This document shows, in pieces, positions 19,134-27,546 of a stretch of DNA of 64,000 bases (its first letter is position 1; each line of letters begins with the position of its first letter). This DNA is from Cupriavidus basilensis. GTDB taxonomy: Bacteria; Pseudomonadota; Gammaproteobacteria; Burkholderiales; Burkholderiaceae. The stretch is taken from contig NZ_CP010537.1 in assembly GCF_000832305.1 (NCBI RefSeq), forward strand, positions 3,162,001-3,226,000, given 5' to 3'. The position numbers and the translations under genes are program-made. The notes under the pieces are model-generated. The model was not told the origin of the DNA. It searched no databases and worked only from the letters and a program-made list of their open reading frames with translations.

Positions 19134-20371
19134 GATGGCTTGCGGCACACGAGGGCGATGCACCGATCGCCCTCCTGGGTGAGGACGAGTTGCGATTGGG
19201 CGGACCGCGCGGCATTCTCGGCAGCGAGGACAGTCGCGAGCCATGCGCCCGCACTGCCAGAGTTGCCGATGGTCTTCGCGAGATCCACCCATGTGACGGC
19301 ATCACCCAGGGGCGATGATGACTTGAGATGCGTGACCACCTCATCGGAAAGCGCTTGGTCCCAAACCGTACCGATGCCTTCGGTGCTGGTTCGCCCCCAA
19401 CGCATTGCCAGTGCCACGCAATCCGAGGCGGACTGCGCGCTATCCTTTGCAGGACGGTGCAAGTGCAGCGCGCAGCCATGCTGCGACGCGCCGGGGCGGC
19501 CCACCAGCAAAGCAACGCCCGCCTCGGCCACGCCGCCATCCAAGCGCTCACTGATGGCTCGCCTCAACTGGAGTGCGACGACTAGCTGCACCTCGTCCGC
19601 GGGCAAGCGGTCTGCCCAGGCGTCGACATCAAACAGCGACAGATGATCCGTATCGTCTGTCGTGGCGACGAGCAACTGCGGGAGGCATGCCAGTATCTTG
19701 GCTTCAAGTCGCGCGCTGACCTCCTCCGCTTCCACGGATGACGCGCAGACGAGCCGTACACGTAACCGCGTCTGCACCGGCAAGGACTCCAGACTCGCAA
19801 CAACGGGGCGGAGCAAGCGGTCAAGCAGCCAGTCAGTGACGACTTTATGCCTGGCGTGTTCCGAAAGTTCATTGCCCGGGTAGAACGGCTTCCCGGGTAT
19901 CGCGATCCAGCGGGCGATCACATCCGTTTCCGGGTACGCCGCACTTGGCCTGGCAGCCATTTGCATGCGCCCGCTCGCAACGCCCCCAACGCCCTCAGCG
20001 CCGTTCTCGGCGTCGTCGGCAGAAAAACACCAGGCGTGCGCCAGAATCGCAAGTGGCTTGCCAGCGCGCAGATGGCAGTCCCGTTCCTCGGCATCACGCG
20101 CCCGGTTGACCGCCATGGCGTCGCTGCGCCGCGCATACGCGCTGGCCATGGCCACGCTCCACAGAAACGCCCAAGCCGCCAAGGGATAGCCGATGACGCA
20201 AAGCCAGAACCAGAGGGTGTTTGTCGGCTTTGTCGCGGGCCAGAGGTAGATGACGAACGCAGCGCCCCCACCCACAATGGCGACAAACAGGAACGTCCAC
20301 CAGGCGACCGATGGGCGCGGCAGGTCTGGCACCGTGGCTCTGGGCGGTACCCGCTGAAAATCGATGGGCAT
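19130..20371 (-). CDS. Two-TM protein of unknown function paired with the TssM-like gene
   Basis: 413 aa, family not recognised. Two TM helices lie near residues 23-43 (VAWWTFLFVAIVGGGAAFVI) and 51-74 (TLWFWLCVIGYPLAAWAFLW). A mixed alpha/beta soluble part follows, predicted cytosolic. This includes ALQLRRAISERLDGGVAEAG and WGRTSTEGIGTVWDQALSDE. It starts immediately after the PAAR stop (TAA then ATG) and its stop overlaps the TssM-like start (ATGA), so the three genes are translationally coupled. Tight coupling to a TssM paralogue suggests a partner subunit in the membrane, perhaps replacing TssL or the missing P-loop part. That is inference from context only. Confidence 0.75.
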   Translation of the reverse strand: MPIDFQRVPPRATVPDLPRPSVAWWTFLFVAIVGGGAAFVIYLWPATKPTNTLWFWLCVIGYPLAAWAFLWSVAMASAYARRSDAMAVNRARDAEERDCHLRAGKPLAILAHAWCFSADDAENGAEGVGGVASGRMQMAARPSAAYPETDVIARWIAIPGKPFYPGNELSEHARHKVVTDWLLDRLLRPVVASLESLPVQTRLRVRLVCASSVEAEEVSARLEAKILACLPQLLVATTDDTDHLSLFDVDAWADRLPADEVQLVVALQLRRAISERLDGGVAEAGVALLVGRPGASQHGCALHLHRPAKDSAQSASDCVALAMRWGRTSTEGIGTVWDQALSDEVVTHLKSSSPLGDAVTWVDLAKTIGNSGSAGAWLATVLAAENAARSAQSQLVLTQEGDRCIALVCRKPS

Positions 20372-20629
20372 TTACCGAACCGTCGCGCCGCGCCAGCGCG
20401 CAATGAGGATACTGCCGCATTGGGTCCGGTCTCCGTCGCGCGCAAGCGGCACGCCCGCATCGGTCATGCTGGCACCGCCCTCCACGATCTTGTTGTCGCC
20501 GTGAATCGGACACGACACGATATCGCCGATCCGCGCGGCACGTCTCCCCCGGACCTGAATGCGGTCCGATCCCGACAGGATCTTGCCGCCGTGACTCGTA
20601 TCGTCATCTTCGTAAGCCAATACCTTCAT
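20372..20629 (-). CDS. PAAR-domain spike-tip protein
   Basis: 85-aa PAAR protein that caps the VgrG spike in type VI secretion. Typical pattern: GGKILSGSDRIQVRGRRAARIGDIVSCPIHG, here split as GGKILSGSDRI, RRAARIGDIVSCP and CPIHGDNKIVEGG, then DGDRTQCGSI. Conserved Cys and His residues that bind zinc at the tip are visible (C and H of CPIHG, C of TQCG). The length is that of a bare PAAR domain with no toxin extension. The ribosome site is aaggagaacttaaaaca-like (gttctcctaaaac on the plus strand). It is followed without gap by the two-TM gene. Confidence 0.88.
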   Translation of the reverse strand: MKVLAYEDDDTSHGGKILSGSDRIQVRGRRAARIGDIVSCPIHGDNKIVEGGASMTDAGVPLARDGDRTQCGSILIARWRGATVR

Positions 20630-20723
20630 TGTTTTAAGTTCTCCTAAAACATTAATTAACTGTCATTCACGATCAACGAAACCATCCTTGCCTTTCCCGC
20701 TAAATTAACGCATCGCGCACCAG

Positions 20724-21257
20724 CTACCTCATCCGTCGAATGTAATTTTTGACGTCGTTGGCAGTTTTCAGCCGAAAAATAGAAACCTGGTGCTCAACGT
20801 AGCCATCCACCCCTGTCATCTCGCTATTTTCTGTTACGTCTTTATTCTCAATCAAATAATCGCCCCCATTATTCTCATACGCATACACTTGATAAAGATT
20901 TCCGTATGTACCAAGACCACTATGCCTCAACTCCCAGCGGACAATAACAAATAGATTTACTACCCCCGCCATCTTCGCAAAGAAAACAGAGTCAACCTGA
21001 GGTTTTGCTCCCTCGACTGAGTATTTTGCAATCACTTTTCTATGACAGACACCCTCTTCACGGTCATACATAACCAGACTAAGAGGGTACCTCTCATCGC
21101 CATCCTCAACTGAAACTATCGAACCCTTTTTGATCTGCGAGGCAGAAAACACTCCCTGAACAGGAGATACCACCGGACACGGAACATGTCTGCCCTCTGC
21201 ATTCGCAAGAGATGCAAACAAGAAAATTTTAAAAATCAATAGATATTTGAAAATCAT
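20724..21257 (-). CDS. AT-rich exported protein, unknown function
   Basis: 177 aa. The N-terminus MIFKYLLIFKIFLFASLANA is a signal peptide with a likely cut after ANA. The mature part has two cysteines (PCPV and GVCHRK) that could form a disulphide, and beta-rich sequence (FFAKMAGVVNLFVIVRWELR). No family is recognised. GC is far below the host average, like its upstream neighbours, which suggests recent acquisition. Its place in a run of exported small proteins downstream of a T6SS effector makes a periplasmic immunity or accessory role plausible. No direct evidence. Confidence 0.65.
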   Translation of the reverse strand: MIFKYLLIFKIFLFASLANAEGRHVPCPVVSPVQGVFSASQIKKGSIVSVEDGDERYPLSLVMYDREEGVCHRKVIAKYSVEGAKPQVDSVFFAKMAGVVNLFVIVRWELRHSGLGTYGNLYQVYAYENNGGDYLIENKDVTENSEMTGVDGYVEHQVSIFRLKTANDVKNYIRRMR

Positions 21258-21321
21258 TTACGACCATATAAATGGCATCCTAACCTATTTTCAAATACGC
21301 GTGGCCGCCATCACGCTCAAC

Positions 21322-21812
21322 TCAATTATCTATGCCATCTATCGGCGCAACTGTCTTGATACCCCTCAGTGCTCGAGGACTGATCGGCTGATAGGCTTCG
21401 GGCTCGCAGGTACGGTTTGAAATCAACTTCCCATCCTTTTTTACATATATCCCACTTGGGAAACCTTGATACAATACATAGTGATACTGCCCAGAATTAA
21501 ATTTCAGATGCGTAAACATTATATTTCCCTCCGATATATCACTTATGGAAAACCATCTTCTCGGTGGATACGGCTTTTTTGGAAATTCCAGTTCAATTTC
21601 ATCAATCATCCCGAATCGATATTGGACGTACCATTATCTGGAGATATGTTTCCTGAAGCGCATACCGAAATCACTTTTCCCTCAGTTTCGCAGCTAAAAT
21701 ACACTTCCTCATGAGGCTGACAAAGCGTCCTTTCTTCGGCTTCCGCGCTCACCCCAAATAATACTGAGCCCGCAAAATAAATCACCCTTGTGATCGCAGT
21801 CAGATTGCACAC
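21322..21812 (-). pseudogene. Frameshifted exported protein gene (putative immunity family)
   Basis: Two overlapping frames give one protein if a base is restored near 21630. The first begins at GTG 21812 behind aaggaggtggaaggcg, has a signal peptide (VIYFAGSVLFGVSAEAEERT) and reads through YFSCETEGKVISVCASGNIS and PDNG before going out of frame to a stop at about 21607. The other frame picks up VQYRFGMIDEIELEFPKKPY and runs to 21322. Restoring one base between GG and TAC would give NGYVQYRFG, matching the SGYLQYRFG pattern I know from related exported proteins. So this is a real one-base loss or a sequencing error, not two genes. AT-rich like its neighbours. Confidence 0.7.
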
Positions 21813-21943
21813 CGCCTTCCACCTCCTTTTATGCGCGCCAAGCTATACCCCCCCACTTTCTCTGAATATGGTCTCGAACTCCTATTTCGCACGGGAAGGA
21901 TGAAAGAACAGACCGAAGCCGGTTAAATTTAAATATGCATACC

Positions 21944-22852
21944 CTATTTCATTCGATCAACAACCCTTTTCGGCACCATCCCTTTCATATTTCCAGATAC
22001 CGTAGCTCGATAATATTGGCCATACAAAACAGAAGCTTTGTCGCCAGCACCAATATCCCAATAAACATCTGCCAAATTCAATTTGGCCACGATTCGCCCT
22101 GGAAACTTCTGAACTATCGAATCCAACAATGGAATGGCATCATCTGATCTTCCGCTCTCAGCAAGAAAATATGCAATGTCATTCAGGGTTCCAACATTTT
22201 CGACACTAACGTGCTCAGAAAACTCAGATGCGTCGTATGAGGTGATTGAGAGCATATATTGACTTCGCTTGGCCTTATTTCGATTTGCCAGCCGAAATTC
22301 CGCAAGGCTTATCTCGATTTCCCCCGCAACATCTGCGTTGGATTCATAGCTATAAGGCCCCGTTGATCCGATGGTTGAGCATCCAGTTACTCGAGATACC
22401 CTCTCTGACGGCGAAAACTTTCCTGATGCAACATCCGATCGCTCTCCAGTGATCTCTCTAATTACGCACCAATTTGAATATTCACTCTTCCATTCATACA
22501 CATATCGGTATATCTGCCCTCCTTGACTTAGGCAGCTTCCATCAACTGCTATTTTTCGAGTGCGCGGGATCCTATAGATCGCCATTGAACTGCATTCATC
22601 AAATTTCTCCACAGAATAGAAGATGGTTTTCCCAAGTGAGGGTGAATAGTATTTCACCGAAATACCTCTTGATTCATCCTGGAATGAGAACCTCCCTATT
22701 AGATTATCTCCCTCGAACTCGCCTGATAAATATACCTGCGCCGCCCACACCATAGCCGGCGCGAAAAAGCCGAGTGCAGCAATGAAGAGCGCAGAAACGA
22801 CGATTTCAAGACAACCAAGACTCCACCTCAACTCAACACCCATTAATCGCAC
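21944..22852 (-). CDS. Exported protein with C-terminal TPR-like region, unknown function
   Basis: 302 aa from GTG 22852, or 299 from ATG 22843; neither has a clear ribosome site. An N-terminal hydrophobic segment (VVSALFIAALGFFAPAMVWA) is a signal peptide or anchor. A beta-rich middle follows with several Cys (KFDECSSM, DGSCLSQGG, SNWCVIRE, VTGCSTIG). The last 80 residues are helical and TPR-like: LNDIAYFLAESGRSDDAIPL then IVAKLNLADVYWDIGAGDKA. AT-rich, with base composition unlike the TssM-like gene and like the effector's C-terminus. Position suggests a third immunity-type protein for the island. Not recognised beyond that. Confidence 0.68.
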   Translation of the reverse strand: MRLMGVELRWSLGCLEIVVSALFIAALGFFAPAMVWAAQVYLSGEFEGDNLIGRFSFQDESRGISVKYYSPSLGKTIFYSVEKFDECSSMAIYRIPRTRKIAVDGSCLSQGGQIYRYVYEWKSEYSNWCVIREITGERSDVASGKFSPSERVSRVTGCSTIGSTGPYSYESNADVAGEIEISLAEFRLANRNKAKRSQYMLSITSYDASEFSEHVSVENVGTLNDIAYFLAESGRSDDAIPLLDSIVQKFPGRIVAKLNLADVYWDIGAGDKASVLYGQYYRATVSGNMKGMVPKRVVDRMK

Positions 22853-22986
22853 AATATTTTAAACCAACCCTACATGAAGAACTTAACTGTCCAAACATAT
22901 TCCGCAGGAAGGTAGAGACTGAATTTACATCCGACGATCGCTTATATAAAAACTCATATTTACTCAGACGATAAAATTCAGAATAT

Positions 22987-23958
22987 TCACTCTATAGATG
23001 ACTCCTTCATCCATCTACGGATCGCCTTCTTATTATTGCCTTTGTACTCGACATACACCCATCCCGACGAACTTGTACTTATTATCTCTATCTCATCGCC
23101 CTTGATCAGGTACATTCGTGTTCTAGCTTGATCTTCTGGACCATCATATAGCCATGATTTCTCCGCTGTAACTTTATCAACACCATAATTATTGTTGGCA
23201 CCGATATTCGATTTTTTCCTGAGGAACTTAGCGTCAATACCTCTTCCCTCAACCTCGAGTTGCCTAGCGACTAAAATATATAAATCCCTATTTTTGGCTG
23301 ACGGAGGATCACAGGCTAGAAGATTGCTTACACCAAAATTCTGGACAACAAAATCGGTTATGTTTGGCTCGAAATCCAACTCAACCGACTTTGAGAATTT
23401 CTCAGATTTTGAGAAAGCTTTCCACAAACCCATTGCATTAAAAAATGTTGGCTTAATCATAGTATCCGTACGATCATCTACCCCATATCGCCAAAGATCT
23501 TTCTTTCCCTCCCAGTGGCCGCCGCAGATCTCTCCTGTATTGTTGTTCAATATGCAGCCAGATTCAGTGGAAATAACCGGGCAATATGCTCTGCTGTATA
23601 TATTTTTCCCTACCATTGCAGGGCCATCTCCAAGCACCCCTGTCCTGATAGTTGAGAGAACGACATACTTTCGGCTGGGAGACAAGCTGGAGTAAAATGC
23701 ACCAGAAAAAATCGTGCCTTCTATAGAGGTCAACGTCTCGGAGGGCAGCAGTTCCACAATGCCTCCACGCGGCTTGATCAATCTGGCGCGCTTCCACCCC
23801 GCTCCATAGGTATCCTTATCCCAACCTTGAAGGGGATCGGAAAATTCGATTCGAGATTGCCTATTTATCTGCAAGACGTCGTCACCCGCCATTGCATGCG
23901 ATGCAAATAGGGCTGTAAGGGATGTTATCGCCACCAGATTTTTTATGTGCACAGTCAT
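22987..23958 (-). CDS. Putative periplasmic T6SS immunity protein with C-terminal SH3b domain
   Basis: 323 aa, signal peptide MTVHIKNLVAITSLTALFAS with cleavage after AMA. Residues about 25-250 are paralogous to the product of the next upstream gene (24071-24826). Shared blocks are GAGWKRA/GVGWKRA, LSPSRKYVVL/ISPSGRFAVF, YCPVISTESGCI/YCPVIDTKSGCI, GEICGGHWEGKKDLWR/GGICGGRWDAKEDLWR and NLLACDPPS/NILACEPPS. Residues about 262-323 form an extra SH3b-like domain (AEKSWLYDGPEDQARTRMYL, then GWVYVEYKG) absent from the paralogue. It follows directly after a cell-wall hydrolase effector and is exported to the compartment where that toxin would act. Immunity is therefore a strong inference, unproven. 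AT-rich. Confidence 0.72.
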   Translation of the reverse strand: MTVHIKNLVAITSLTALFASHAMAGDDVLQINRQSRIEFSDPLQGWDKDTYGAGWKRARLIKPRGGIVELLPSETLTSIEGTIFSGAFYSSLSPSRKYVVLSTIRTGVLGDGPAMVGKNIYSRAYCPVISTESGCILNNNTGEICGGHWEGKKDLWRYGVDDRTDTMIKPTFFNAMGLWKAFSKSEKFSKSVELDFEPNITDFVVQNFGVSNLLACDPPSAKNRDLYILVARQLEVEGRGIDAKFLRKKSNIGANNNYGVDKVTAEKSWLYDGPEDQARTRMYLIKGDEIEIISTSSSGWVYVEYKGNNKKAIRRWMKESSIE

Positions 23959-24070
23959 ATCAGTCGATCCTGTTTTTCAAAGCCACATAGCGCGGTGAAG
24001 CAATGCCTGTCGCCATCTCGCGATGATGACCATAATGCTCAACAATCTTTACATTGGCGACAAAAGATTT

Positions 24071-24826
24071 TTAATCTTTATTTAATCTGATAAATTTCGA
24101 CTTAATATACTCCACAGATGCAAGATCGCCCTCAGATCTTAATTGCGATGAGATCGAGTTGTACTCTGATTCATTTCCTGGACTGGGAGGCTCGCAGGCC
24201 AAAATATTTGGCACCCCCAATTTACTAACAATTATTTCAGACAACTTAAACCCCTTGTTCCTCGCCCTGATTTCTAGAAAAGACTCCCATATTTCTTTTA
24301 CGCTTTGGAGAGCGCCACCAGCCATTGCCTTCGTATCATCAAGAACATCACTTCTCTCACCCACTCGCCAGAGGTCTTCTTTCGCATCCCATCGCCCGCC
24401 GCAAATTCCGCCACTCAAATTACTTACTATGCACCCTGATTTTGTGTCTATTACGGGGCAGTATTGTCGGCTTGTTATTGTTTCGCCCCCCTCCGCACCC
24501 GCGTTGGAAAGTCTGCCTGCCCTCACAATATAGAAAACGGCAAACCTTCCAGATGGTGAAATCAACGCGTCCGCAGGGTCTGAAAATAAAACACCACCGT
24601 TGGGCGATAATTTCTCCATTGGAAACAGATCAATCCTTGATCCGTCCACACCGACAAACACAGCCCTTTTCCACCCGACACCGAACTCACCCTCCTCGCT
24701 CTTTGGAATGGAATCTATATACGCGATGCTCGAGTTTCCATTAAATTTTAAACTTTCTCCGTATGAAAAATTACACGTTAAAAATACAACCAACAATGAA
24801 AAATATATATTTTTGATAATTTTCAT
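24071..24826 (-). CDS. Putative cognate periplasmic immunity protein of the T6SS effector
   Basis: 251 aa, starting 13 bases after the effector stop on the same strand. Signal peptide MKIIKNIYFSLLVVFLTCNF with cleavage after SYG. The mature protein shares at least six sequence blocks with the 22987-23958 product (see YCPVIDTKSGCIVSNLSGGI and CGGRWDAKEDLWRVGE) but lacks its SH3b tail. The paired cysteines in these blocks probably form disulphides in the periplasm. Being the gene right after the toxin and equally AT-rich as the toxin C-terminus, it is the most likely cognate immunity protein. The family name is not known to me. Confidence 0.75.
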   Translation of the reverse strand: MKIIKNIYFSLLVVFLTCNFSYGESLKFNGNSSIAYIDSIPKSEEGEFGVGWKRAVFVGVDGSRIDLFPMEKLSPNGGVLFSDPADALISPSGRFAVFYIVRAGRLSNAGAEGGETITSRQYCPVIDTKSGCIVSNLSGGICGGRWDAKEDLWRVGERSDVLDDTKAMAGGALQSVKEIWESFLEIRARNKGFKLSEIIVSKLGVPNILACEPPSPGNESEYNSISSQLRSEGDLASVEYIKSKFIRLNKD

Positions 24827-24839
24827 ATTTAAAATCCAT

Positions 24840-27539
24840 TTAATTCAATCTTTCCTTCATGTTTTGGTACCGAGCCGGGGCGACCGAAACCCCTCCCACA
24901 ACAGCCATCTCCCTGTTATTTCCATAGTGCTCGACTATTCTTCTTTCATATGCTGCTCTATTTACTCCCCACTCTGCTGGATTTGTCGAGACACCCGGAT
25001 TGTCGTCAAAAAATCGTCTTAATGATCGCCCTATGTCCCTCCTGACAAATCCTGGCCTATTTATGTGATGATCTAGCGCCGTAGCACGGCCGAGATTCGA
25101 TTGGAAATAATCCCCAATGCTATAATTGTAATTTGATGGATTGATAGGCAATATCTCATCTCTCAGCCTATTTAGAAAATCCATGATCTGCAACCTCTCA
25201 TATCTAACATCAGTAATTGCATTAACAATCACAGCCAGCGGTATGCTTTCTATTTTCTTTTTAAATGTTTCGGCGGAACAACCCTTTCTGATTCTGAATT
25301 TTAGTTCGTCACCTGTAATTTTTTCCCCGTCAGTCAATATCGGATGCGTGTAAAACATTTTTGCTTGCGACCCATTTCCTTCAACACTCCATCCGCACTT
25401 CTCAAATAGTTTCCTGTATGCAGCTTCGTCGCTACGACGAAAATCGGCGACTTGCCTTGGTAGCTCACCCATACCCATTTGATTGATGGTCTTTTGCATG
25501 GCTCCTGCAGTGACAATCTCGCTATCATAGGATTGCACCGTATCTAACTTCCCTTCGTTGGGGGACATGGCAATCAATATCCGCCTCTCGTTGTCAGATA
25601 TTTCTTGCTTTTGCGTTAAGTCATCCAATACTTGGGATTTTTCCAATGGGCGACTCCCCCAATAGACTGGGCCGTATTGAGGGACCATGCGCGTCACCTC
25701 GAACTTATCAACGTAACAGCATCCGCAAGCGCATTCGTCTCCGGGTTCTATAAAATTCCCAATCATCCCAATCGGATGAATATGAAACACCTGCGGAGCC
25801 GGAAGGGCAGGAAAATCTTTCTTCACAGCATCCCACCAGGCCAACGCCTGAATACGCTTGCGTTCGGCCTCATGCGCCTCATCCGGCCCGACCTTCTTCT
25901 CGATCTCCGTAATGAGTTGCGTCCACTTGTCTGGATTCGCCCACTCGCTCTCGTGCCTGACGATGAGCCGCGAAGCCCGCATTGCCGCCCATGCGTCCTG
26001 GGAGGCAACGCAAAGGTCGTTCGCCGCCTGGCTACCGTCGCCTGTCGCATATAGCTGCCGGCAAACGGCCTGCATCAGCGGGCTGAGTTTGTCGATGGCG
26101 CCGGTGTTGGGAACGTCCGCGCCGGTCGAGTAGTCGACGTACGCCTGCGTCGAGGCAAAGATGGTGTGGGTGGGATCGTGCGGGTCATGCAGTACCTCGA
26201 AGTCCACCCACTTCTGCGAGAACTCGCGTGAGACCCTTCCTCCCGCGAAGTTTTGCTCGCGCACCCAGCCGGTGATGCCCTGGCGACGTACGTCCGCGCT
26301 GTCAACCTTCCACCAGCGCATCTTCTCGCCGTCGCTGCCCGCGCTGGTCTCGGTGTGAGGCTTCTCGGTGCGCTGGCCGAGTTCCGCCAGGGTATACGCC
26401 TGCACGACATCGGTCAGAGGTGCATCCTGGCCTTGCTGGTTCGGGTTCTTGTAGAGCGTCGTCCGCCGGTCGATGCGTAGAATCGTGGGGTCGGCCGGCA
26501 GATTCAATTGCTCCCACGCTTTCGGCTTCGCGCCGTTTTCGGTCACCCATGCGCGGCTCGTCTCGATAAACGACTGGATGCTGTCGTCGCAGAACATCTC
26601 GAGATGGACCATGTGGGCGGGGACCTGTTCACTGAGCGAATCGAACCTTCCGACGTGGCCGATGAGATCGCCTGCGTGGATTGGAACCGGCTTGAGTGGT
26701 GCGACCACGCGATCCAGCGAGGTATCAGGCATAACGGTCTCGACGACGTGAGCCCCATTCTCCTTGCCGAGATAGATCCACCGCTTCTCCGCAGCGTCCG
26801 GCGCGACATACCCGCCTACTTTAGGCGGGACCATAGCCGACACATGCACGGAATCGATCTGGCCCCAGTTCCCGTCCCGCTTCAGAAGACTGAACTGCGC
26901 CCCACGAGGCAGAATGCCAAGGATCGTGCCTCCTGGCTTCGACGTGCGCACGCGCAATCCGGTTTGCTCGGCGGGAGCGCTCACTCCACTCGCGCTGGCA
27001 TCGGGCTTGTCGCCAGCGGCTTCCGTGACCCGGAGCCAGGTTGTCCAGTACGAAGGACGAGGCAATGCCTTGTCCGCTTCATAACTGGCGAAATCCTGCA
27101 GATGCATGTACAGGCTGAAGAAGGTCAGCGTGTTGTCCTTCGGAAACTCCATCACGTGGCGCACCAGCGCGAAGCCCGTGCTGGATTGGGCGCTGAATGC
27201 TGCCTTGTCAGCCTGCTCCGGGATTTCGCTGGACAGGTAGGTCCGGTTGGTGCGCCAGGCAACCACCTCTCCGTCGGCCATGCAGCGCACGCCATGCTTG
27301 AGGTCGAGTGACGCACCGGCACCTGTGTCAGTGATGTGGATGCCTCCATGCCACATCCCTTTCCGGCTGACGGCGTATGCGCCACCAGGCTCTTTGCGCA
27401 GCGCCCGGTGAAACTCGTGCTGGTCGGTAAAGTCGGCCGAAGATTCTCCGGGGGCTTCGGAGGCCTTGCGGAACGGGTATGCAAAGTTCAGTTTCTTCAC
27501 CGGCGTCTTGGCCGGCTGCTGCGGTGTCGTCGTTGCCAT
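24840..27539 (-). CDS. T6SS peptidoglycan-hydrolase effector: M23-like + SH3b + lysozyme-like domains
   Basis: 899 aa, 7 bases after vgrG, no signal peptide, as expected for VgrG-loaded cargo. Residues about 55-320 follow an M23/LytM fold: MWHGGIHI (H64, with His68 where Asp is usual), VRCMADGEVVAW, LYMHL (H146) and HMVHLEMF (H312, with H309 shifted by one from the usual HxH). An SH3b-like unit (GLRVRTSKPGGTILGILPRG, about 193-230) is inserted in this fold. A second SH3b-like region is at about 350-430. The C-terminus (about 565-899) carries NEGKLDTVQSYDSEIVTAGA, with E662 as candidate catalytic acid of a lysozyme-like domain. The architecture recalls the amidase-plus-lysozyme effector TseP of Aeromonas (from memory). 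The C-terminal third is much AT-richer than the rest. Confidence 0.8.
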   Translation of the reverse strand: MATTTPQQPAKTPVKKLNFAYPFRKASEAPGESSADFTDQHEFHRALRKEPGGAYAVSRKGMWHGGIHITDTGAGASLDLKHGVRCMADGEVVAWRTNRTYLSSEIPEQADKAAFSAQSSTGFALVRHVMEFPKDNTLTFFSLYMHLQDFASYEADKALPRPSYWTTWLRVTEAAGDKPDASASGVSAPAEQTGLRVRTSKPGGTILGILPRGAQFSLLKRDGNWGQIDSVHVSAMVPPKVGGYVAPDAAEKRWIYLGKENGAHVVETVMPDTSLDRVVAPLKPVPIHAGDLIGHVGRFDSLSEQVPAHMVHLEMFCDDSIQSFIETSRAWVTENGAKPKAWEQLNLPADPTILRIDRRTTLYKNPNQQGQDAPLTDVVQAYTLAELGQRTEKPHTETSAGSDGEKMRWWKVDSADVRRQGITGWVREQNFAGGRVSREFSQKWVDFEVLHDPHDPTHTIFASTQAYVDYSTGADVPNTGAIDKLSPLMQAVCRQLYATGDGSQAANDLCVASQDAWAAMRASRLIVRHESEWANPDKWTQLITEIEKKVGPDEAHEAERKRIQALAWWDAVKKDFPALPAPQVFHIHPIGMIGNFIEPGDECACGCCYVDKFEVTRMVPQYGPVYWGSRPLEKSQVLDDLTQKQEISDNERRILIAMSPNEGKLDTVQSYDSEIVTAGAMQKTINQMGMGELPRQVADFRRSDEAAYRKLFEKCGWSVEGNGSQAKMFYTHPILTDGEKITGDELKFRIRKGCSAETFKKKIESIPLAVIVNAITDVRYERLQIMDFLNRLRDEILPINPSNYNYSIGDYFQSNLGRATALDHHINRPGFVRRDIGRSLRRFFDDNPGVSTNPAEWGVNRAAYERRIVEHYGNNREMAVVGGVSVAPARYQNMKERLN

Positions 27540-27546
27540 GGTCTGC

